The position numbers and the translations under genes are program-made. This document shows, piece after piece, positions 35,938 through 46,370 of a stretch of 64,000 nt of DNA; within the stretch, counting starts at the first letter, position 1; each line of letters opens with the position of its first letter. Source of the stretch: Virgibacillus sp. MSP4-1 (GTDB lineage Bacteria; Bacillota; Bacilli; Bacillales; Alkalibacillaceae); NCBI RefSeq assembly GCF_010092505.1, contig NZ_CP048021.1, positions 1,674,001 through 1,738,000 of the forward strand, written 5' to 3'. Below the pieces are notes generated by a model that did not search any database, had not been told where the DNA came from, and worked only from the letters and a program-made list of their open reading frames with translations.

Positions 35938-35967
35938 TATATAGCACAACAGGATTTATAATGTCAA
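35938..35967 (-). promoter_or_regulatory. sigma-A promoter of tyrS
   Basis: On the minus strand TTGACA (35967-35962), 18-base spacer, TATATA (35943-35938), immediately upstream of the T-box. Confidence 0.75.
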
Positions 35968-36218
35968 GTATAGAATAGCAGAGAAAACTTTACCGAACAA
36001 AACTAGTAAAATTGGAAGAAACCACAAAGATTATACATAAACCGATTTATAAAACATCTCAATCACATACGTTCTGTTCAAAATCGTGTAAATGCCATTT
36101 GTTTTTGTATGAACAGGATTCCTTCGCGGCTCCCTCCACTCGACAATATCACTATTTTTTCCTCCCTCATTAAAGCAACAGTATGATATAATATTCATGG
36201 TATTTTAGGGGGTGTATT

Positions 36219-39200
36219 ATGAACGAGAAATTTAGCCAGTTCGTACATAAAGTTAAATCTTGGTGGCAGGCAGGAAAACTTCAGCGGTTTTCACGTATCA
36301 CCAGTGATGTAACTTGGAATATTATATTGATCATTTTAGTCTTTGGATTAATTGGGGCGTTTTTTGTCGGAGGATTAGGAGTAGGCTATTTTGCCTCACT
36401 GGTAAAAGATGAGCCCATCAGAAGCTATGCAGATATGAGACAGGACATTTATAACTACGAAGAAACCACCGAACTATATTTTGCTGATAATAACTATTTA
36501 GGTAAACTGCGCTCGAATCTGCATCGTGAAGAGGTGGATGTTGACGATGTATCCGATCACGTGATTAATGCTGTGATTGCCACTGAGGATCAACTATTTA
36601 AAGATCATCAGGGAATCGTTCCAAAAGCTATTTTACGAGCTTTGTTCCAGGAATTCACGAACTCAACGACTCAATCGGGTGGTAGTACGCTGACACAGCA
36701 GCTCATTAAAAACCAGATTTTAACGAATGAGGTATCATTCGAGCGTAAAGCTAAGGAAATTCTACTTGCTTTAAGGCTTGAAAACTTCTTTAAAAAAGAG
36801 GAAATCCTTGAAGCCTATTTAAATGTTGTACCCTATGGCCGTGATTCATCAGGCCGGAACATTGCGGGTATTCAGACAGCGGCACAAGGGATTTTTGGTG
36901 TAGACTCCAAGGACTTAAATATTCCTCAGGCCGCATTTTTAGCCGGACTCCCGCAAAGCCCATTCGGTTATTCCCCATTTTCCAACGGCGGGGAGTTAAA
37001 GAGTAAAGAAGGACTGGAGCCAGGGTTTAACAGAATGAAAACCGTGTTAAACCGGATGCTTGAAACAGGCTATATAACGGAGCAGGAATACCAGGATGCT
37101 TTAAACTATGATTTAACGAAAGACTTTATTGAGCCACAGCCTTCTCCGATTCAGGAGTATCCTTATTTAACTTTTGAGATTGAAGAAAAAGCAGCAGGTA
37201 TTCTGGCTGAGCGACTCGCAGAAGAGGATGGCTATACAAAAGAGGATTTAGAAAATAACGACCAACTGAGAGAACAATACAACATTATGGCCAAAAGAAA
37301 TTTACAGCAGGAAGGCTATAAGATTCACACGACCGTCGATAAGAAAATATATGATGCACATCAGAAAATAGCGAAGAAATATGAACATTTCAAACCATCT
37401 CACACCATTCTTGTGAAAGATCCGGAAACAGGAGAGACGAAACAGAAGAAAATTCAAGTACAGCCAGGTGCCATACTAATAGAAAATAAAACTGGTCGTA
37501 TTCTTTCATTTGTTGGCGGAAGTGATTACCAGCAAAATCAAAATAATCATGCGCTGGATACCCCTCGTCCAAATGGCAGTACAATGAAACCATTGTTGGA
37601 TTTTGCACCTGCTATGGAAAAGGGAATCATTCAACCCGCTTCACCGGTTCTGGACGTAAAGGGTGAAAATGGCTGGTATCCAAGTAACTATGTGGCAGGC
37701 TCTGAATCAGGGATAACAACAGCACGTACAGCACTGACAAAGTCCTTGAACATACCAACAGCAAGAATTTACAAAAAAATGCTCGGCGATCAGCCACCAC
37801 CGGCAACCTATCTTGATCGTATGGGCTTCTCAACTCTTATTGAGAATGAATACACAAGTGATTATGAAAATCCATCTATGTCTATTGGCAGTATGTCACT
37901 CGGGGTTTCTGTAGAAGAAAACGTGAATGCCTTTGCTACCTTTGCCAATATGGGAACATTTGTAGATGCCTATATGATTGAAAAAATTGAAACTAAAGAC
38001 GGGAAAGTTATTTATGAACATGAAACGGAAAAAGAGGAAGTATTTAGTCCTCAGACATCTTATTTAACACTGGACCTTATGCGTGACGTCATTTCATCAG
38101 GAACAGGGACATACGTGAACAGTGTTCTAAACAATCCTGGTGTTGATTGGGCCGGAAAAACCGGTTCTACAGAAAATATTCAGGATGCCTGGTTTGTGGC
38201 TACAAATCCTAATGTAACCATTGGTACCCGTATAGGCTATGACACCTATGATAAAGACGGTGACGGAGACGGGTACGGACATCCAAGTGATAACAAATGG
38301 AACGATCCTGACCGTCTGATTCATCTGAATTATGGTACTGGATCAGGGTTAAGTTATAGTAACCGGAACATTCTTTTCTGGGGACAGCTTGTTAATGCCG
38401 CTACAGAAATCCGTCCAGACTTAATGGCACCGGATCAAAGGTTTGGAAATCCTGGAGGCATTGTTACCAGAAGTGTCTGTGCGGTTTCAGGATTAATTCC
38501 AAGTGAGGCTTGTGAAGAAGCAGGATTAATTACAACAGATCTATTTAATGCTAAATATGTCCCGACTGAAGAAGACAACAGCTTAATTAAAGGTAATTAC
38601 GTTAAAGTCGATGGCAAGTTTTATCCGGCTGCCGAGGGTACGCCAGAAGAATTTACAGAGGAAGGCTTTATGTTAAACCCTGAATTTTTAGAAGAAAAGG
38701 GCTGGGATGATGTATCTGATCTGGAAAAAATCATTCCTAATAATAAAAAGTGGGAAAAAATACAAATCCCCGAGATGGAAGAGCTTGCTAATGACGGAAA
38801 AACACCATCAGCACCAACAAATGTTTCAATTTCCGGAAAGACATTAAGCTGGAATGCATCTCCTGAAAAAGATGTCATTGGTTATCGTGTACACATGGCA
38901 GGTGAACCAGGCGAACCTGGTGAAGCGATTGGAAATACAAAGAAGACGAATTTTACTCTTCCATCTAAGAACCAGGTTTACTATGTTACGGCTATCGATT
39001 ACTTTGGTCAGGAATCGGCAATTTCAGAACCAGCTGTACACGGAGATATCAACAACAATCCATTAAGTATCAATAATTTATCTGCATCCGTATCCAAGGA
39101 TGGGCTGCGACTGACATGGAACAATCCTCAATCAGACGATTTTTCACACGTGAAGGTTATCAAAGACTCCAAAGTTGCAGGGAACCAAATTACAGGGAAT

Positions 39201-39404
39201 TCCTATGTAGACAAAGATATTGAGCCTGATAAATCCTATACCTACACCGTTATTGCTGTGAGTAAGGATGGAGATGAGAGTCAGGGAAAAAGCATTAATG
39301 TAAAAACAAAACCCGTTGACCAACCACCTTCAGACAATGGCAATAATGATAATGGAAATAATGGGAATGGAAATGACGAGGATAAAAATAATGAAGGAAC
39401 CTGA
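36219..39404 (+). CDS. class A penicillin-binding protein with C-terminal fibronectin-type repeats
   Basis: Bifunctional peptidoglycan glycosyltransferase/transpeptidase of 1061 residues. Order: cytoplasmic N-terminus, transmembrane helix (about 33-57), GT51 domain with catalytic Glu in ATEDQLFKDHQG (about 120) and GGSTLTQQLIKN, then transpeptidase with SxxK in NGSTMKP (about 453), SLN and KTGST (about 646). Two fibronectin type III-like modules (about 865-950 and 955-1040) and a low-complexity Asn/Gly/Asp tail follow. GGGGGTG precedes the ATG. It occupies the place next to acuA where B. subtilis has acsA. Confidence 0.93.
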   Translation: MNEKFSQFVHKVKSWWQAGKLQRFSRITSDVTWNIILIILVFGLIGAFFVGGLGVGYFASLVKDEPIRSYADMRQDIYNYEETTELYFADNNYLGKLRSNLHREEVDVDDVSDHVINAVIATEDQLFKDHQGIVPKAILRALFQEFTNSTTQSGGSTLTQQLIKNQILTNEVSFERKAKEILLALRLENFFKKEEILEAYLNVVPYGRDSSGRNIAGIQTAAQGIFGVDSKDLNIPQAAFLAGLPQSPFGYSPFSNGGELKSKEGLEPGFNRMKTVLNRMLETGYITEQEYQDALNYDLTKDFIEPQPSPIQEYPYLTFEIEEKAAGILAERLAEEDGYTKEDLENNDQLREQYNIMAKRNLQQEGYKIHTTVDKKIYDAHQKIAKKYEHFKPSHTILVKDPETGETKQKKIQVQPGAILIENKTGRILSFVGGSDYQQNQNNHALDTPRPNGSTMKPLLDFAPAMEKGIIQPASPVLDVKGENGWYPSNYVAGSESGITTARTALTKSLNIPTARIYKKMLGDQPPPATYLDRMGFSTLIENEYTSDYENPSMSIGSMSLGVSVEENVNAFATFANMGTFVDAYMIEKIETKDGKVIYEHETEKEEVFSPQTSYLTLDLMRDVISSGTGTYVNSVLNNPGVDWAGKTGSTENIQDAWFVATNPNVTIGTRIGYDTYDKDGDGDGYGHPSDNKWNDPDRLIHLNYGTGSGLSYSNRNILFWGQLVNAATEIRPDLMAPDQRFGNPGGIVTRSVCAVSGLIPSEACEEAGLITTDLFNAKYVPTEEDNSLIKGNYVKVDGKFYPAAEGTPEEFTEEGFMLNPEFLEEKGWDDVSDLEKIIPNNKKWEKIQIPEMEELANDGKTPSAPTNVSISGKTLSWNASPEKDVIGYRVHMAGEPGEPGEAIGNTKKTNFTLPSKNQVYYVTAIDYFGQESAISEPAVHGDINNNPLSINNLSASVSKDGLRLTWNNPQSDDFSHVKVIKDSKVAGNQITGNSYVDKDIEPDKSYTYTVIAVSKDGDESQGKSINVKTKPVDQPPSDNGNNDNGNNGNGNDEDKNNEGT

Positions 39405-39449
39405 CCTCAAACTCCTTATTCCTTCTAAGAAAAATATTGAATAAGCAAG

Positions 39450-39494
39450 AGAACCAGCATACCAGTTTCCGTCAACAGGGTATGCTGGTTTTTT
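39450..39494. terminator. terminator of the PBP gene
   Basis: AACCAGCATACC, 15-base loop, GGTATGCTGGTTTTTTA: perfect 12-bp stem plus T run. Confidence 0.9.
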
Positions 39495-39697
39495 ATCACG
39501 TATGAACTGCCCGTCATCCCCCCACTTCAAGTTTTGATGGTATCTCACCAAGACGAAGTAGGAAGATAAACAGCCAGTAAATCCTGATAGTCCATTATCT
39601 GTTACAAATTTGATGATATTTTACATTTAAAACGTCTCACTTTTCTGTATAATGGGAACTAAGCAAACACATTTACTATGACTTAGGTGGTGTTGGA

Positions 39698-40339
39698 ATG
39701 AAACATGAAAAGACTTATCATTCCACTAAAATTGAAACAGAAAACGAACCGATTACAATAGAAGGACCCATTTCAAGTGATCAGTTATCTGTATATAAAT
39801 TTCATGAGGGATTAAAGGCGTTTCGCCCTCCCCAAAGGCAATTTGAGGCATTGCTGGATATTGCGGATTTTGAAGAAGGACGAATACTCATTGCACGAAC
39901 TCAGGATACCATTATTGGTTATGTCACCTTTCTTTATCCTGATCCACTTGAAAGGTGGTCGGAACTTAAAATGGAAGATTTACTGGAACTGGGGGCCATT
40001 GAAGTTGCCTCACCATTTCGCAATTACAAAATCGGTTCAACACTTTTAAAGGTAGCGATGATGGATGACTATATGGAAAACTATATCATCCTGACAACGG
40101 AGTATTACTGGCATTGGGATTTAAAAGAAACAGGATTAAGTGTCTGGGATTACCGCTATGTAATGGAGAAAATGATGGGTGCTGGCGGCCTTAAACCTTA
40201 TCCTACTGACGATCCCGAAATTAATTCCCATCCGGCCAACTGCTTATTAGTTTATATTGGTAAAAATGTACCAGAGGAATCGATTGAAAAATTTGACAAA
40301 CTTAGGTTTCTGGGTAAGTACCAGCAAAGATGGTTATAA
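39698..40339 (+). CDS. acuA: AcuA protein acetyltransferase (acetoin/acetate utilisation)
   Basis: GNAT-family enzyme that acetylates and inactivates acetyl-CoA synthetase in Bacillus. Features: LEIGAIEV-like GNAT strand (ELGAIEVASPFRNYKIGSTL, the acetyl-CoA loop, about 107-126) and 213-residue length. AGGTGGTG precedes the ATG. First gene of acuABC; 12 bases separate it from acuB. Confidence 0.94.
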   Translation: MKHEKTYHSTKIETENEPITIEGPISSDQLSVYKFHEGLKAFRPPQRQFEALLDIADFEEGRILIARTQDTIIGYVTFLYPDPLERWSELKMEDLLELGAIEVASPFRNYKIGSTLLKVAMMDDYMENYIILTTEYYWHWDLKETGLSVWDYRYVMEKMMGAGGLKPYPTDDPEINSHPANCLLVYIGKNVPEESIEKFDKLRFLGKYQQRWL

Positions 40340-40351
40340 GGAGGATTGTTC

Positions 40352-40996
40352 ATGTTAGTGGAAGAAGTCATGAAAAAGGAAGTGATTACACTTCCTCCAG
40401 ATGCAAAAATTGAAACCGCTTTAAAGATGTTGAATAAACATCATATTCGGCACATTCCGATTGTGAATGATAGTCATGAAGTACTTGGTATTGTCTCGGA
40501 TCGGGACGTACGTGATGCCAGCCCGTCTATCTTTGATCAAAACCATTCCGAACAGCTCACCAATGAAATCCAGACCATTATGTCCCACCCTGTCATCACC
40601 GTTCACCCACTGGATTTTGTCGAAGAGGTTGCTGGAATTTTTTATGAAAATGAAATTGCCTGTGTACCTGTTACAGAAAACCAGAAACTCATTGGAATTG
40701 TCACCGAAAAGGATGTGCTCTATACGCTTATTCAATTAACCGGCATACATGAACAAAGCTCACAAATCGAATTACGTGTTGAGAACAAAATCGGAACTCT
40801 TCCGAAGATCACCAATCTTATTGGAGAACATAAAGTAAATATTTCATCGGTATTCATCTATCCGGATAAGCGTCATTCAGGTAAAAAAATCATTGTCTTC
40901 CGTATCCAGACGATGAACCCAATCCCGGTCATAGAATCTCTTAAAACCCATGGGCTTGAGGTGCTATGGCCAAATATACCAGGGGTGACAAAATGA
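40352..40996 (+). CDS. acuB: AcuB, CBS-pair and ACT domain protein
   Basis: A 214-residue regulator-like protein: two CBS motifs (about 1-135, HIRHIPIVNDSHEVLGIVSD and VPVTENQKLIGIVTEKDV) and a C-terminal ACT domain (about 138-210, RVENKIGTLPKITNLIGEH). Its precise role in the acu system is not known; CBS domains usually bind adenylates. ATG 40352 follows AAGGAGGA. Its stop overlaps the start of acuC by four bases (ATGA). Confidence 0.94.
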   Translation: MLVEEVMKKEVITLPPDAKIETALKMLNKHHIRHIPIVNDSHEVLGIVSDRDVRDASPSIFDQNHSEQLTNEIQTIMSHPVITVHPLDFVEEVAGIFYENEIACVPVTENQKLIGIVTEKDVLYTLIQLTGIHEQSSQIELRVENKIGTLPKITNLIGEHKVNISSVFIYPDKRHSGKKIIVFRIQTMNPIPVIESLKTHGLEVLWPNIPGVTK

Positions 40997-42189
40997 AGTG
41001 TTCAGCAGCCTTCATCTATTCAGATGAATATACACAATATCATTTTCATACACATCATCCTTTTAACCAAAAACGGGTTCGGCTCACCGTTGATCTGTTA
41101 AAGGAAGCAAATGCCCTGACGGATGAACAAATAATCAAGCCTCGCCTCGCTACGGATGAGGAGTTAGCCATGATCCATGACAAAGCTTATATAAAAGCTG
41201 TAAAAGCTGCCGAAAAGGGAGAGTTATCTGAAGAAAAAGCGGTTGAATTCGGTTTAGGCACAGAAGATACCCCTATCTTTAAGGGCATGCATCGGGCGGC
41301 TGCATTAATGGCTGGGGGGTCGCTTTCAGCTGTTGACGCCGTGTTGGAAGGAAATTCAGAACATGCATTAAATTTAGGTGGCGGTCTCCATCACGGCTTC
41401 CAGAGAAAAGCATCAGGGTTTTGCATTTATAATGATGCAGCTATTACGATTCAGTATATTCGAAAGCACTATAATTTGAAAGTTCTTTATGTTGATACCG
41501 ATGCCCATCATGGGGATGGGGTACAATGGGCTTTCTATGATGATCCAAATGTTTGTACCTTTTCGATACATGAAACAGGAAGGTATCTCTTTCCGGGCAC
41601 TGGAAACGTAAACGAAAGAGGTGTGCGTGAAGGCTATGGGTCTTCTTATAATATCCCTCTTGACGCATTTACGGAAGATGATTCCTTCCTAGAAATCTAT
41701 GAAACAGCCATGAAAGAAATCACAGAGCATTTCAGGCCTGATATTATCGTGACTCAAAATGGTGCGGATGCACATGCGTTTGATCCTTTAACGCATTTAT
41801 GTGGAACGATGCACATTTATGAATCAATCCCCGCCCTGGCCCATGAGTTGGCACATAAATATTGTAATGGAAAATGGATTGCTCTGGGTGGCGGAGGTTA
41901 TGACATTTGGCGTGTGGTTCCACGAGCATGGGCGCAAATATGGAACATTATGTCTATTAATCAAACCAGCCGAGGCTCGCTGCCGGCAAAATGGCTGGAT
42001 AAGGTTCAACAGGAGGCACCAGTCCCATTACCTCAGAAATGGCAGGATAATAATGATATCTATCAGCCTATTCCAAGGAAAAACGATATTAGTGAAAAAA
42101 ACCATCAAACCTTAAAAAAGGCCCTGCAGTTTATTGAAAACCAAAAAAAATTTAAGAATGGTCTATTTCAAACAAAAAAGACTCAATGA
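40993..42189 (+). CDS. acuC: AcuC protein deacetylase (class I HDAC type)
   Basis: Zinc hydrolase that removes acetyl groups from acetyl-CoA synthetase, opposing AcuA. HDAC motifs: GGGLHHGFQRKASGFCIYND, DTDAHHGDGVQWAFYDD (zinc ligands), GRYLFPGTG, NGADAHAFDPLTHL and LGGGGYD. ATG 40993 overlaps the acuB stop as ATGA, with AGGGGTGA upstream; 398 residues. The stop codon lies in the 5' arm of the terminator. Confidence 0.96.
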   Translation: MKCSAAFIYSDEYTQYHFHTHHPFNQKRVRLTVDLLKEANALTDEQIIKPRLATDEELAMIHDKAYIKAVKAAEKGELSEEKAVEFGLGTEDTPIFKGMHRAAALMAGGSLSAVDAVLEGNSEHALNLGGGLHHGFQRKASGFCIYNDAAITIQYIRKHYNLKVLYVDTDAHHGDGVQWAFYDDPNVCTFSIHETGRYLFPGTGNVNERGVREGYGSSYNIPLDAFTEDDSFLEIYETAMKEITEHFRPDIIVTQNGADAHAFDPLTHLCGTMHIYESIPALAHELAHKYCNGKWIALGGGGYDIWRVVPRAWAQIWNIMSINQTSRGSLPAKWLDKVQQEAPVPLPQKWQDNNDIYQPIPRKNDISEKNHQTLKKALQFIENQKKFKNGLFQTKKTQ

Positions 42190-42218
42190 CCTGTTTTTCA
42201 GTCATTGAGTCTTTTTTG
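42174..42218 (+). terminator. terminator of acuABC
   Basis: AAAAAAGACTCAATGAC, loop CTGTTTTTCA, GTCATTGAGTCTTTTTT. The TGA stop of acuC is part of the 5' stem. Confidence 0.9.
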
Positions 42219-42316
42219 TTGTCTGGGAAATCATAAAATTATATTTTTGTGAATATTAAATCAGGAGAGGCTACGTCCGGATCCCGCGCCCAGCGAGACT
42301 TCCTTCACCTCTGTAG

Positions 42317-42346
42317 GTCACTAAACGGTCGCTTCCGCCTTTATTC
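42317..42346 (-). repeat. dispersed repeat R1, partial copy
   Basis: CACTAAACGGTCGCTTCCGC followed by CTTTATTCTT retains only the AAAGCGGAGGCGACCGTTTA half of R1 (two mismatches), directly at the 3' end of motS. The adjoining CTACGTCCGGATCCCGCG is not part of R1. Confidence 0.65.
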
Positions 42347-43141
42347 TTATGAATTGCTTTTTGGCTCCAATATAATGATTTCAACCCGGCGATTTTTTTG
42401 CCAATTCTCCGGAGATGTGTTTTCTGCTTTTGGTCTGGTATCGGCATAGCCGACAGCCTGAAAGCGATTAGGCTTAACATTATTGTGATCAATAATATAC
42501 CGAATAACACTGCTTGCTCTTGCTCCTGAAAGCTCCCAGTTGGAAGGGTATCGATAAGTGGTAATGGGACGACTGTCGGTGTGTCCCTCAACCCTTACAT
42601 GATTAGGGATACGATTTAACAGTACGCCTATTTTATCCAGTAATGGTTTCCCCTCATCTATGATTTCTGCTTCCCCTGTTTCAAACAGAACGTTCTCCTG
42701 GAGGATTAGAACAACCCCACGCTCCGTTCGATTGGCCGAAACGACATCTGTCAATCCTTCATTCTCCAGATAATTTTGTACTTCATTCAAAACTTTATCG
42801 AGAGAATCCTCATTTTCACCTGATTTTCCAGCCTCACGCTCATCCTCTTTCTCGGATGCTGGCATATCCTCATGCTCCCCGTTATTACTCTGATTATCCA
42901 TGTCGTCACCATACTCAGCCGGTTGATCAGCCGGGATAATGGAAGGCTGCAGGTCAAAGATTGCTCTTTCACGATAGGAATCAGCCACAGCTTTAAACTT
43001 TTTCACATCGATTTGTGACATAGAGAACAGCAATATAAAGAAAACTAAAACTAAAGTGATCATATCAGCATAGGTATTTAACCAGCTGCTTTTGCCTTGG
43101 CCCGTGTTCTTTTTTCTGCGTTGAAACTTTTTATAGTCCAT
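42347..43141 (-). CDS. motS: Na+-type flagellar stator protein MotS (MotB family)
   Basis: One N-terminal transmembrane helix with the ion-binding Asp (TYADMITLVLVFFILLFS), a long acidic linker (about 75-130) and a C-terminal OmpA/MotB peptidoglycan-binding domain (VEGHTDSRPITTYRYPSNWE). With MotP it should form a sodium-driven stator; sodium specificity is inferred from the MotPS type and its place beside ccpA, as in B. subtilis ytxE. ATG 43141 follows CAGGTGAG and overlaps the end of motP by 11 bases. Confidence 0.92.
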   Translation of the reverse strand: MDYKKFQRRKKNTGQGKSSWLNTYADMITLVLVFFILLFSMSQIDVKKFKAVADSYRERAIFDLQPSIIPADQPAEYGDDMDNQSNNGEHEDMPASEKEDEREAGKSGENEDSLDKVLNEVQNYLENEGLTDVVSANRTERGVVLILQENVLFETGEAEIIDEGKPLLDKIGVLLNRIPNHVRVEGHTDSRPITTYRYPSNWELSGARASSVIRYIIDHNNVKPNRFQAVGYADTRPKAENTSPENWQKNRRVEIIILEPKSNS

Positions 43142-43973
43142 TGACAGACTCACCTGCAAATTGCTGTTCTTCCTCTACATCTTCCTCTTCGTCCTTCTCA
43201 AGATCATTTCTCTCTTCATTGGATAAAAATGCACTGAGCTTTTCCTCCAGTATTTTCGGATTCTGACCAGATTGAACCCCGATCACACCTTCAATGACTA
43301 CCTGTTTTAAGAAGATCTCCTCATCCGTCTTATTTTCCAGCTTTCCTGCTAATGGATTAAAGACCAAGTTAGCAAGTAAAGTCCCATAAAAAGTCGTAAG
43401 CAGTGCGACAGCCATACTTGGACCAATCGTTTCCGGATTGGATAAATTATTAAGCATCAAAACAAGACCAATTAAAGTTCCAATCATTCCCCAGGCAGGT
43501 GCATACTCGCCCGCCTTTTGAAATATAGCTCTTCCCCGCTGATGTCGCTCTTCCATGGCAACAATTTCTGCATTCATAATATCATTAATGACTTCTGGTT
43601 CTATTCCATCTATCGCTAACAGCACACCTTTTCGAATATATGGATCTTCTACTTCATCAACCTCATTTTCAAGCGCCAGTAAACCTTCTCTTCTGGCCTT
43701 TTCCGATAAACCGACAAATAAACGAATTAACTCTTTTAAATCATAGCTCTCAGTGTTAAAGGCTTCCTTAAATACTCTTAATGTCAGCTTCAAATCCTTT
43801 AAACTGAAATTAATAAGAATGGCTCCTAATAGACCTCCTAATACTACGAGTATTGAAGAAGCCTGTACAAATGAGGAGACTCCTCCAAACCCTCCATTTG
43901 TATATATACCAAAAAGAACCATTGTCAGGCCCAAAAAAATACCGATGGGTGTTAAAATATCCTTACGCTTCAT
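43131..43973 (-). CDS. motP: Na+-type flagellar stator protein MotP (MotA family)
   Basis: A 280-residue MotA-type protein with four transmembrane helices: about 8-28, 33-53, 150-172 and 185-207, and a large cytoplasmic loop between the second and third. Conserved Pro region APAWGMIGTLIGLV. The C-terminal tail is strongly acidic (DLEKDEEEDVEEEQQ). Operon ccpA-motP-motS is as in B. subtilis. Confidence 0.93.
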   Translation of the reverse strand: MKRKDILTPIGIFLGLTMVLFGIYTNGGFGGVSSFVQASSILVVLGGLLGAILINFSLKDLKLTLRVFKEAFNTESYDLKELIRLFVGLSEKARREGLLALENEVDEVEDPYIRKGVLLAIDGIEPEVINDIMNAEIVAMEERHQRGRAIFQKAGEYAPAWGMIGTLIGLVLMLNNLSNPETIGPSMAVALLTTFYGTLLANLVFNPLAGKLENKTDEEIFLKQVVIEGVIGVQSGQNPKILEEKLSAFLSNEERNDLEKDEEEDVEEEQQFAGESVNGL

Positions 43974-44029
43974 AAAATCATTCTCTCCCTAATCAAAGAC
44001 TTCTCTTATAGTCTTTATCGGCATTTTTT

Positions 44030-45025
44030 TTATTTTGTTGAGTTTCTTTCGATCAATCGATGAGGAAGAATCACATTTTGTTCATCTACAGTTTCCTCGT
44101 TCATAAATTTCGTTAATAATCTCATCGAAACTGCACCAATATCATACATCGGCTGGATAACCGTGGATAGAGTTGGACGAACCATCGTAGCAAGACGCGT
44201 ATTATCAAATCCGACAACTTCAATATCATCCGGAACGTTATATCCTTTGTCCTGAGCTCCATGTACTACCCCCAGAGCCATTTCATCCGAAGCAACAAAC
44301 ACAGCAGATGGCTGCTTGTCCTGCTCTATAAGCCTGGTAAAGCCATCATGACCTGATTGATATGTATAATCTCCCCGGAAGATAAGGTCCTCGTCTACCT
44401 CAAGGCCACCCTTTTGTAATGCCCGTTTATAGCCTTCCATTTTCTGATTGTTCATCGCCGTATCTAATGGCCCGGATACAAAACCGATGCTCCGATTCCC
44501 ATTTTCAATCAGTCTGGAAATCGCTTCAAATGCGGCCTGGTCATAGTTTATATTTACAGAAGGAACCGTATTTGTTGGATCAATGGTTGCAGCCAAAACT
44601 ACAGGGACAGGTGCTGATTGGAATTCTTTAATATGATCCTCCGTAATATCTCCACCCATAAAGACAATTCCATCTACCTGTTTCCCCAGCATTGTGTTAA
44701 TCAGATGGAGTTCTTTATTTTTATTCTGGTCTGAATTGCTTAATATAATATTATATTTATACATCGTAGCAATATCTTCTATTCCTCTGGCTAGTTCAGC
44801 AAAGAAAATACTTGAGATATCCGGAATTATGACACCAACTGTTGTTGTCTTTTTACTTGCCAGTCCTCGTGCTACCGCATTAGGACGATACCCTAAACTT
44901 TCAATGGCATTTAACACCTTTGTTCTTGTTGCTGGTTTTACGTTCGGGTTTCCGTTCACAACTCTGGAAACTGTTGCCATTGATACATTCGCTTCTCTTG
45001 CTACATCGTATATCGTCACATTCAT
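44030..45025 (-). CDS. ccpA: catabolite control protein A
   Basis: LacI-family global regulator that binds cre sites with HPr-Ser-P and controls carbon overflow genes. The N-terminal helix-turn-helix reads [20 protein letters not shown], hinge [14 protein letters not shown], then a periplasmic-binding-type core. Length 331. AAGGAGGA precedes the ATG. The motPS genes follow directly with no clear terminator between, so they may be co-transcribed. Confidence 0.97.
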   Translation of the reverse strand: MNVTIYDVAREANVSMATVSRVVNGNPNVKPATRTKVLNAIESLGYRPNAVARGLASKKTTTVGVIIPDISSIFFAELARGIEDIATMYKYNIILSNSDQNKNKELHLINTMLGKQVDGIVFMGGDITEDHIKEFQSAPVPVVLAATIDPTNTVPSVNINYDQAAFEAISRLIENGNRSIGFVSGPLDTAMNNQKMEGYKRALQKGGLEVDEDLIFRGDYTYQSGHDGFTRLIEQDKQPSAVFVASDEMALGVVHGAQDKGYNVPDDIEVVGFDNTRLATMVRPTLSTVIQPMYDIGAVSMRLLTKFMNEETVDEQNVILPHRLIERNSTK

Positions 45026-45177
45026 TTTATTTATCCTCCTTAAAAATACCGATACTCATTTATTATATAGATATCATACGACAGATTAAAGCTTCAAGCA
45101 ATGAAGAAAGGACAAAGATGCCTATTTATCATCTATTTTGTCAAAAATTTACCATAAACATTCTCTATGCACCATAA

Positions 45178-45217
45178 AAACCCTTCACTCTCTTATTTAA
45201 GAATGAAGGGTTCTTAA
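45178..45217 (-). terminator. terminator downstream of aroA
   Basis: On the minus strand GAACCCTTCATTCT, TAAATAA, GAGAGTGAAGGGTT then TTTA. The R2 copy lies between the gene and this hairpin, so it is transcribed. Confidence 0.8.
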
Positions 45218-45223
45218 TAGATC

Positions 45224-45292
45224 CAGATAAATGGAAACTTCCATCAGCAGGGGTTCTCCATCTGCTGCTGGTTAGTTGAAACTTATCAGGAA
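45224..45292. repeat. dispersed repeat R2, copy C (longest)
   Basis: ATAAATGGAAACTTCCATCA, then GCAGGGGTTCTCCATCTGCT, then GCTGGTTAGTTGAAACTTAT and CAGG. CAGCAG and CTGCTG flank the centre and can pair. It shares its first half with copies A and D and its end with copy B. Confidence 0.8.
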
Positions 45293-45299
45293 TTGTATA

Positions 45300-46370
45300 T
45301 TAACGTTGTTCCATTTTCTTCAATTCTGTCATAAACGATTCGAATGTAGGGATATCCATTTGCTGCTGAGAATCAGATAATGCCACAGCTGGATCAGGAT
45401 GAACCTCGGCCATAACTCCATCTGCTCCAATGGCGACAGCTGCCTTAGCCGCTGGCAGAAGCAAATCACGACGACCTGTTGAATGAGTGACATCCACAAA
45501 TACAGGTAAGTGGGTTTCTTTTTTCAGAATAGGGACGGCTGAGATGTCCAGCGTATTACGTGTAGCCTTTTCATAGGTTCGAATTCCGCGTTCACAAAGG
45601 ATAATATTTTCATTGCCCTGGGAGATAATATATTCCGCCGCATTAATAAACTCAGAAATTTGGGCAGCTAAACCTCTTTTTAGTAATACAGGTTTATTTA
45701 CAGACCCTGCTGCTTTTAACAGCTCAAAATTTTGCATGTTTCTTGCCCCAAGCTGGATAACGTCAACGTAATCACAGGCCGTTTCTATATCGGCAGGATT
45801 CACAATTTCACTGACTACGGCTAAGTCATATTCATCGGCAACCTGCTTCAGAATCTTTAATCCTTCAATCCCTAAACCCTGGAAATCGTAAGGAGAGGTT
45901 CTTGGTTTAAACGCTCCCCCTCTCAGTAATGACAGACCCTGCTTTTTGACAGCTTCCGCGACTTCTGCTACCTGTTCGTAGCTTTCAACCGAACATGGAC
46001 CCATAATATATTGTAATTCACCGTTACCAACGGGTTGACCCTTGATGTTGATAATGGTGTCCTCCGGTTTTTTCTTCCTGGAAACCAGGAGTGCCTTACT
46101 ATGGTCATCTTCCTGGAGTTCAAGAGCCATTTTAAAAATTTCCTTAAATAAATGCTCAACTGTTGAATATTCAAAAGGACCATCATGTTCCTGTAAAATA
46201 TGGTTAAGCATTTCCCGTTCACGTACTGGGTCAAATCGATTCATTCCGTGTTTTTCCTTAACTTCACCAATTTGCTGAACAAGCTCTCCCCGCTTGTTGA
46301 TGAGTGACAAGAGATCCAGATTCACCTTATCCAATTCGTTTCTTAATTGGTCCAACTGTTCATTACTCAT
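45300..46370 (-). CDS. aroA: chorismate mutase / 3-deoxy-7-phosphoheptulonate synthase fusion
   Basis: First committed step of aromatic amino acid synthesis, with an N-terminal chorismate mutase (about 1-90, [20 protein letters not shown] and [11 protein letters not shown]) that mediates feedback sensing, and a C-terminal DAHP synthase (about 105-356; [41 protein letters not shown]). ATG 46370 follows TGGGGGAT; the longer frame has no ribosome site. The symbol follows B. subtilis usage (AroA/AroG), not E. coli EPSP synthase. Confidence 0.96.
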   Translation of the reverse strand: MSNEQLDQLRNELDKVNLDLLSLINKRGELVQQIGEVKEKHGMNRFDPVREREMLNHILQEHDGPFEYSTVEHLFKEIFKMALELQEDDHSKALLVSRKKKPEDTIINIKGQPVGNGELQYIMGPCSVESYEQVAEVAEAVKKQGLSLLRGGAFKPRTSPYDFQGLGIEGLKILKQVADEYDLAVVSEIVNPADIETACDYVDVIQLGARNMQNFELLKAAGSVNKPVLLKRGLAAQISEFINAAEYIISQGNENIILCERGIRTYEKATRNTLDISAVPILKKETHLPVFVDVTHSTGRRDLLLPAAKAAVAIGADGVMAEVHPDPAVALSDSQQQMDIPTFESFMTELKKMEQR

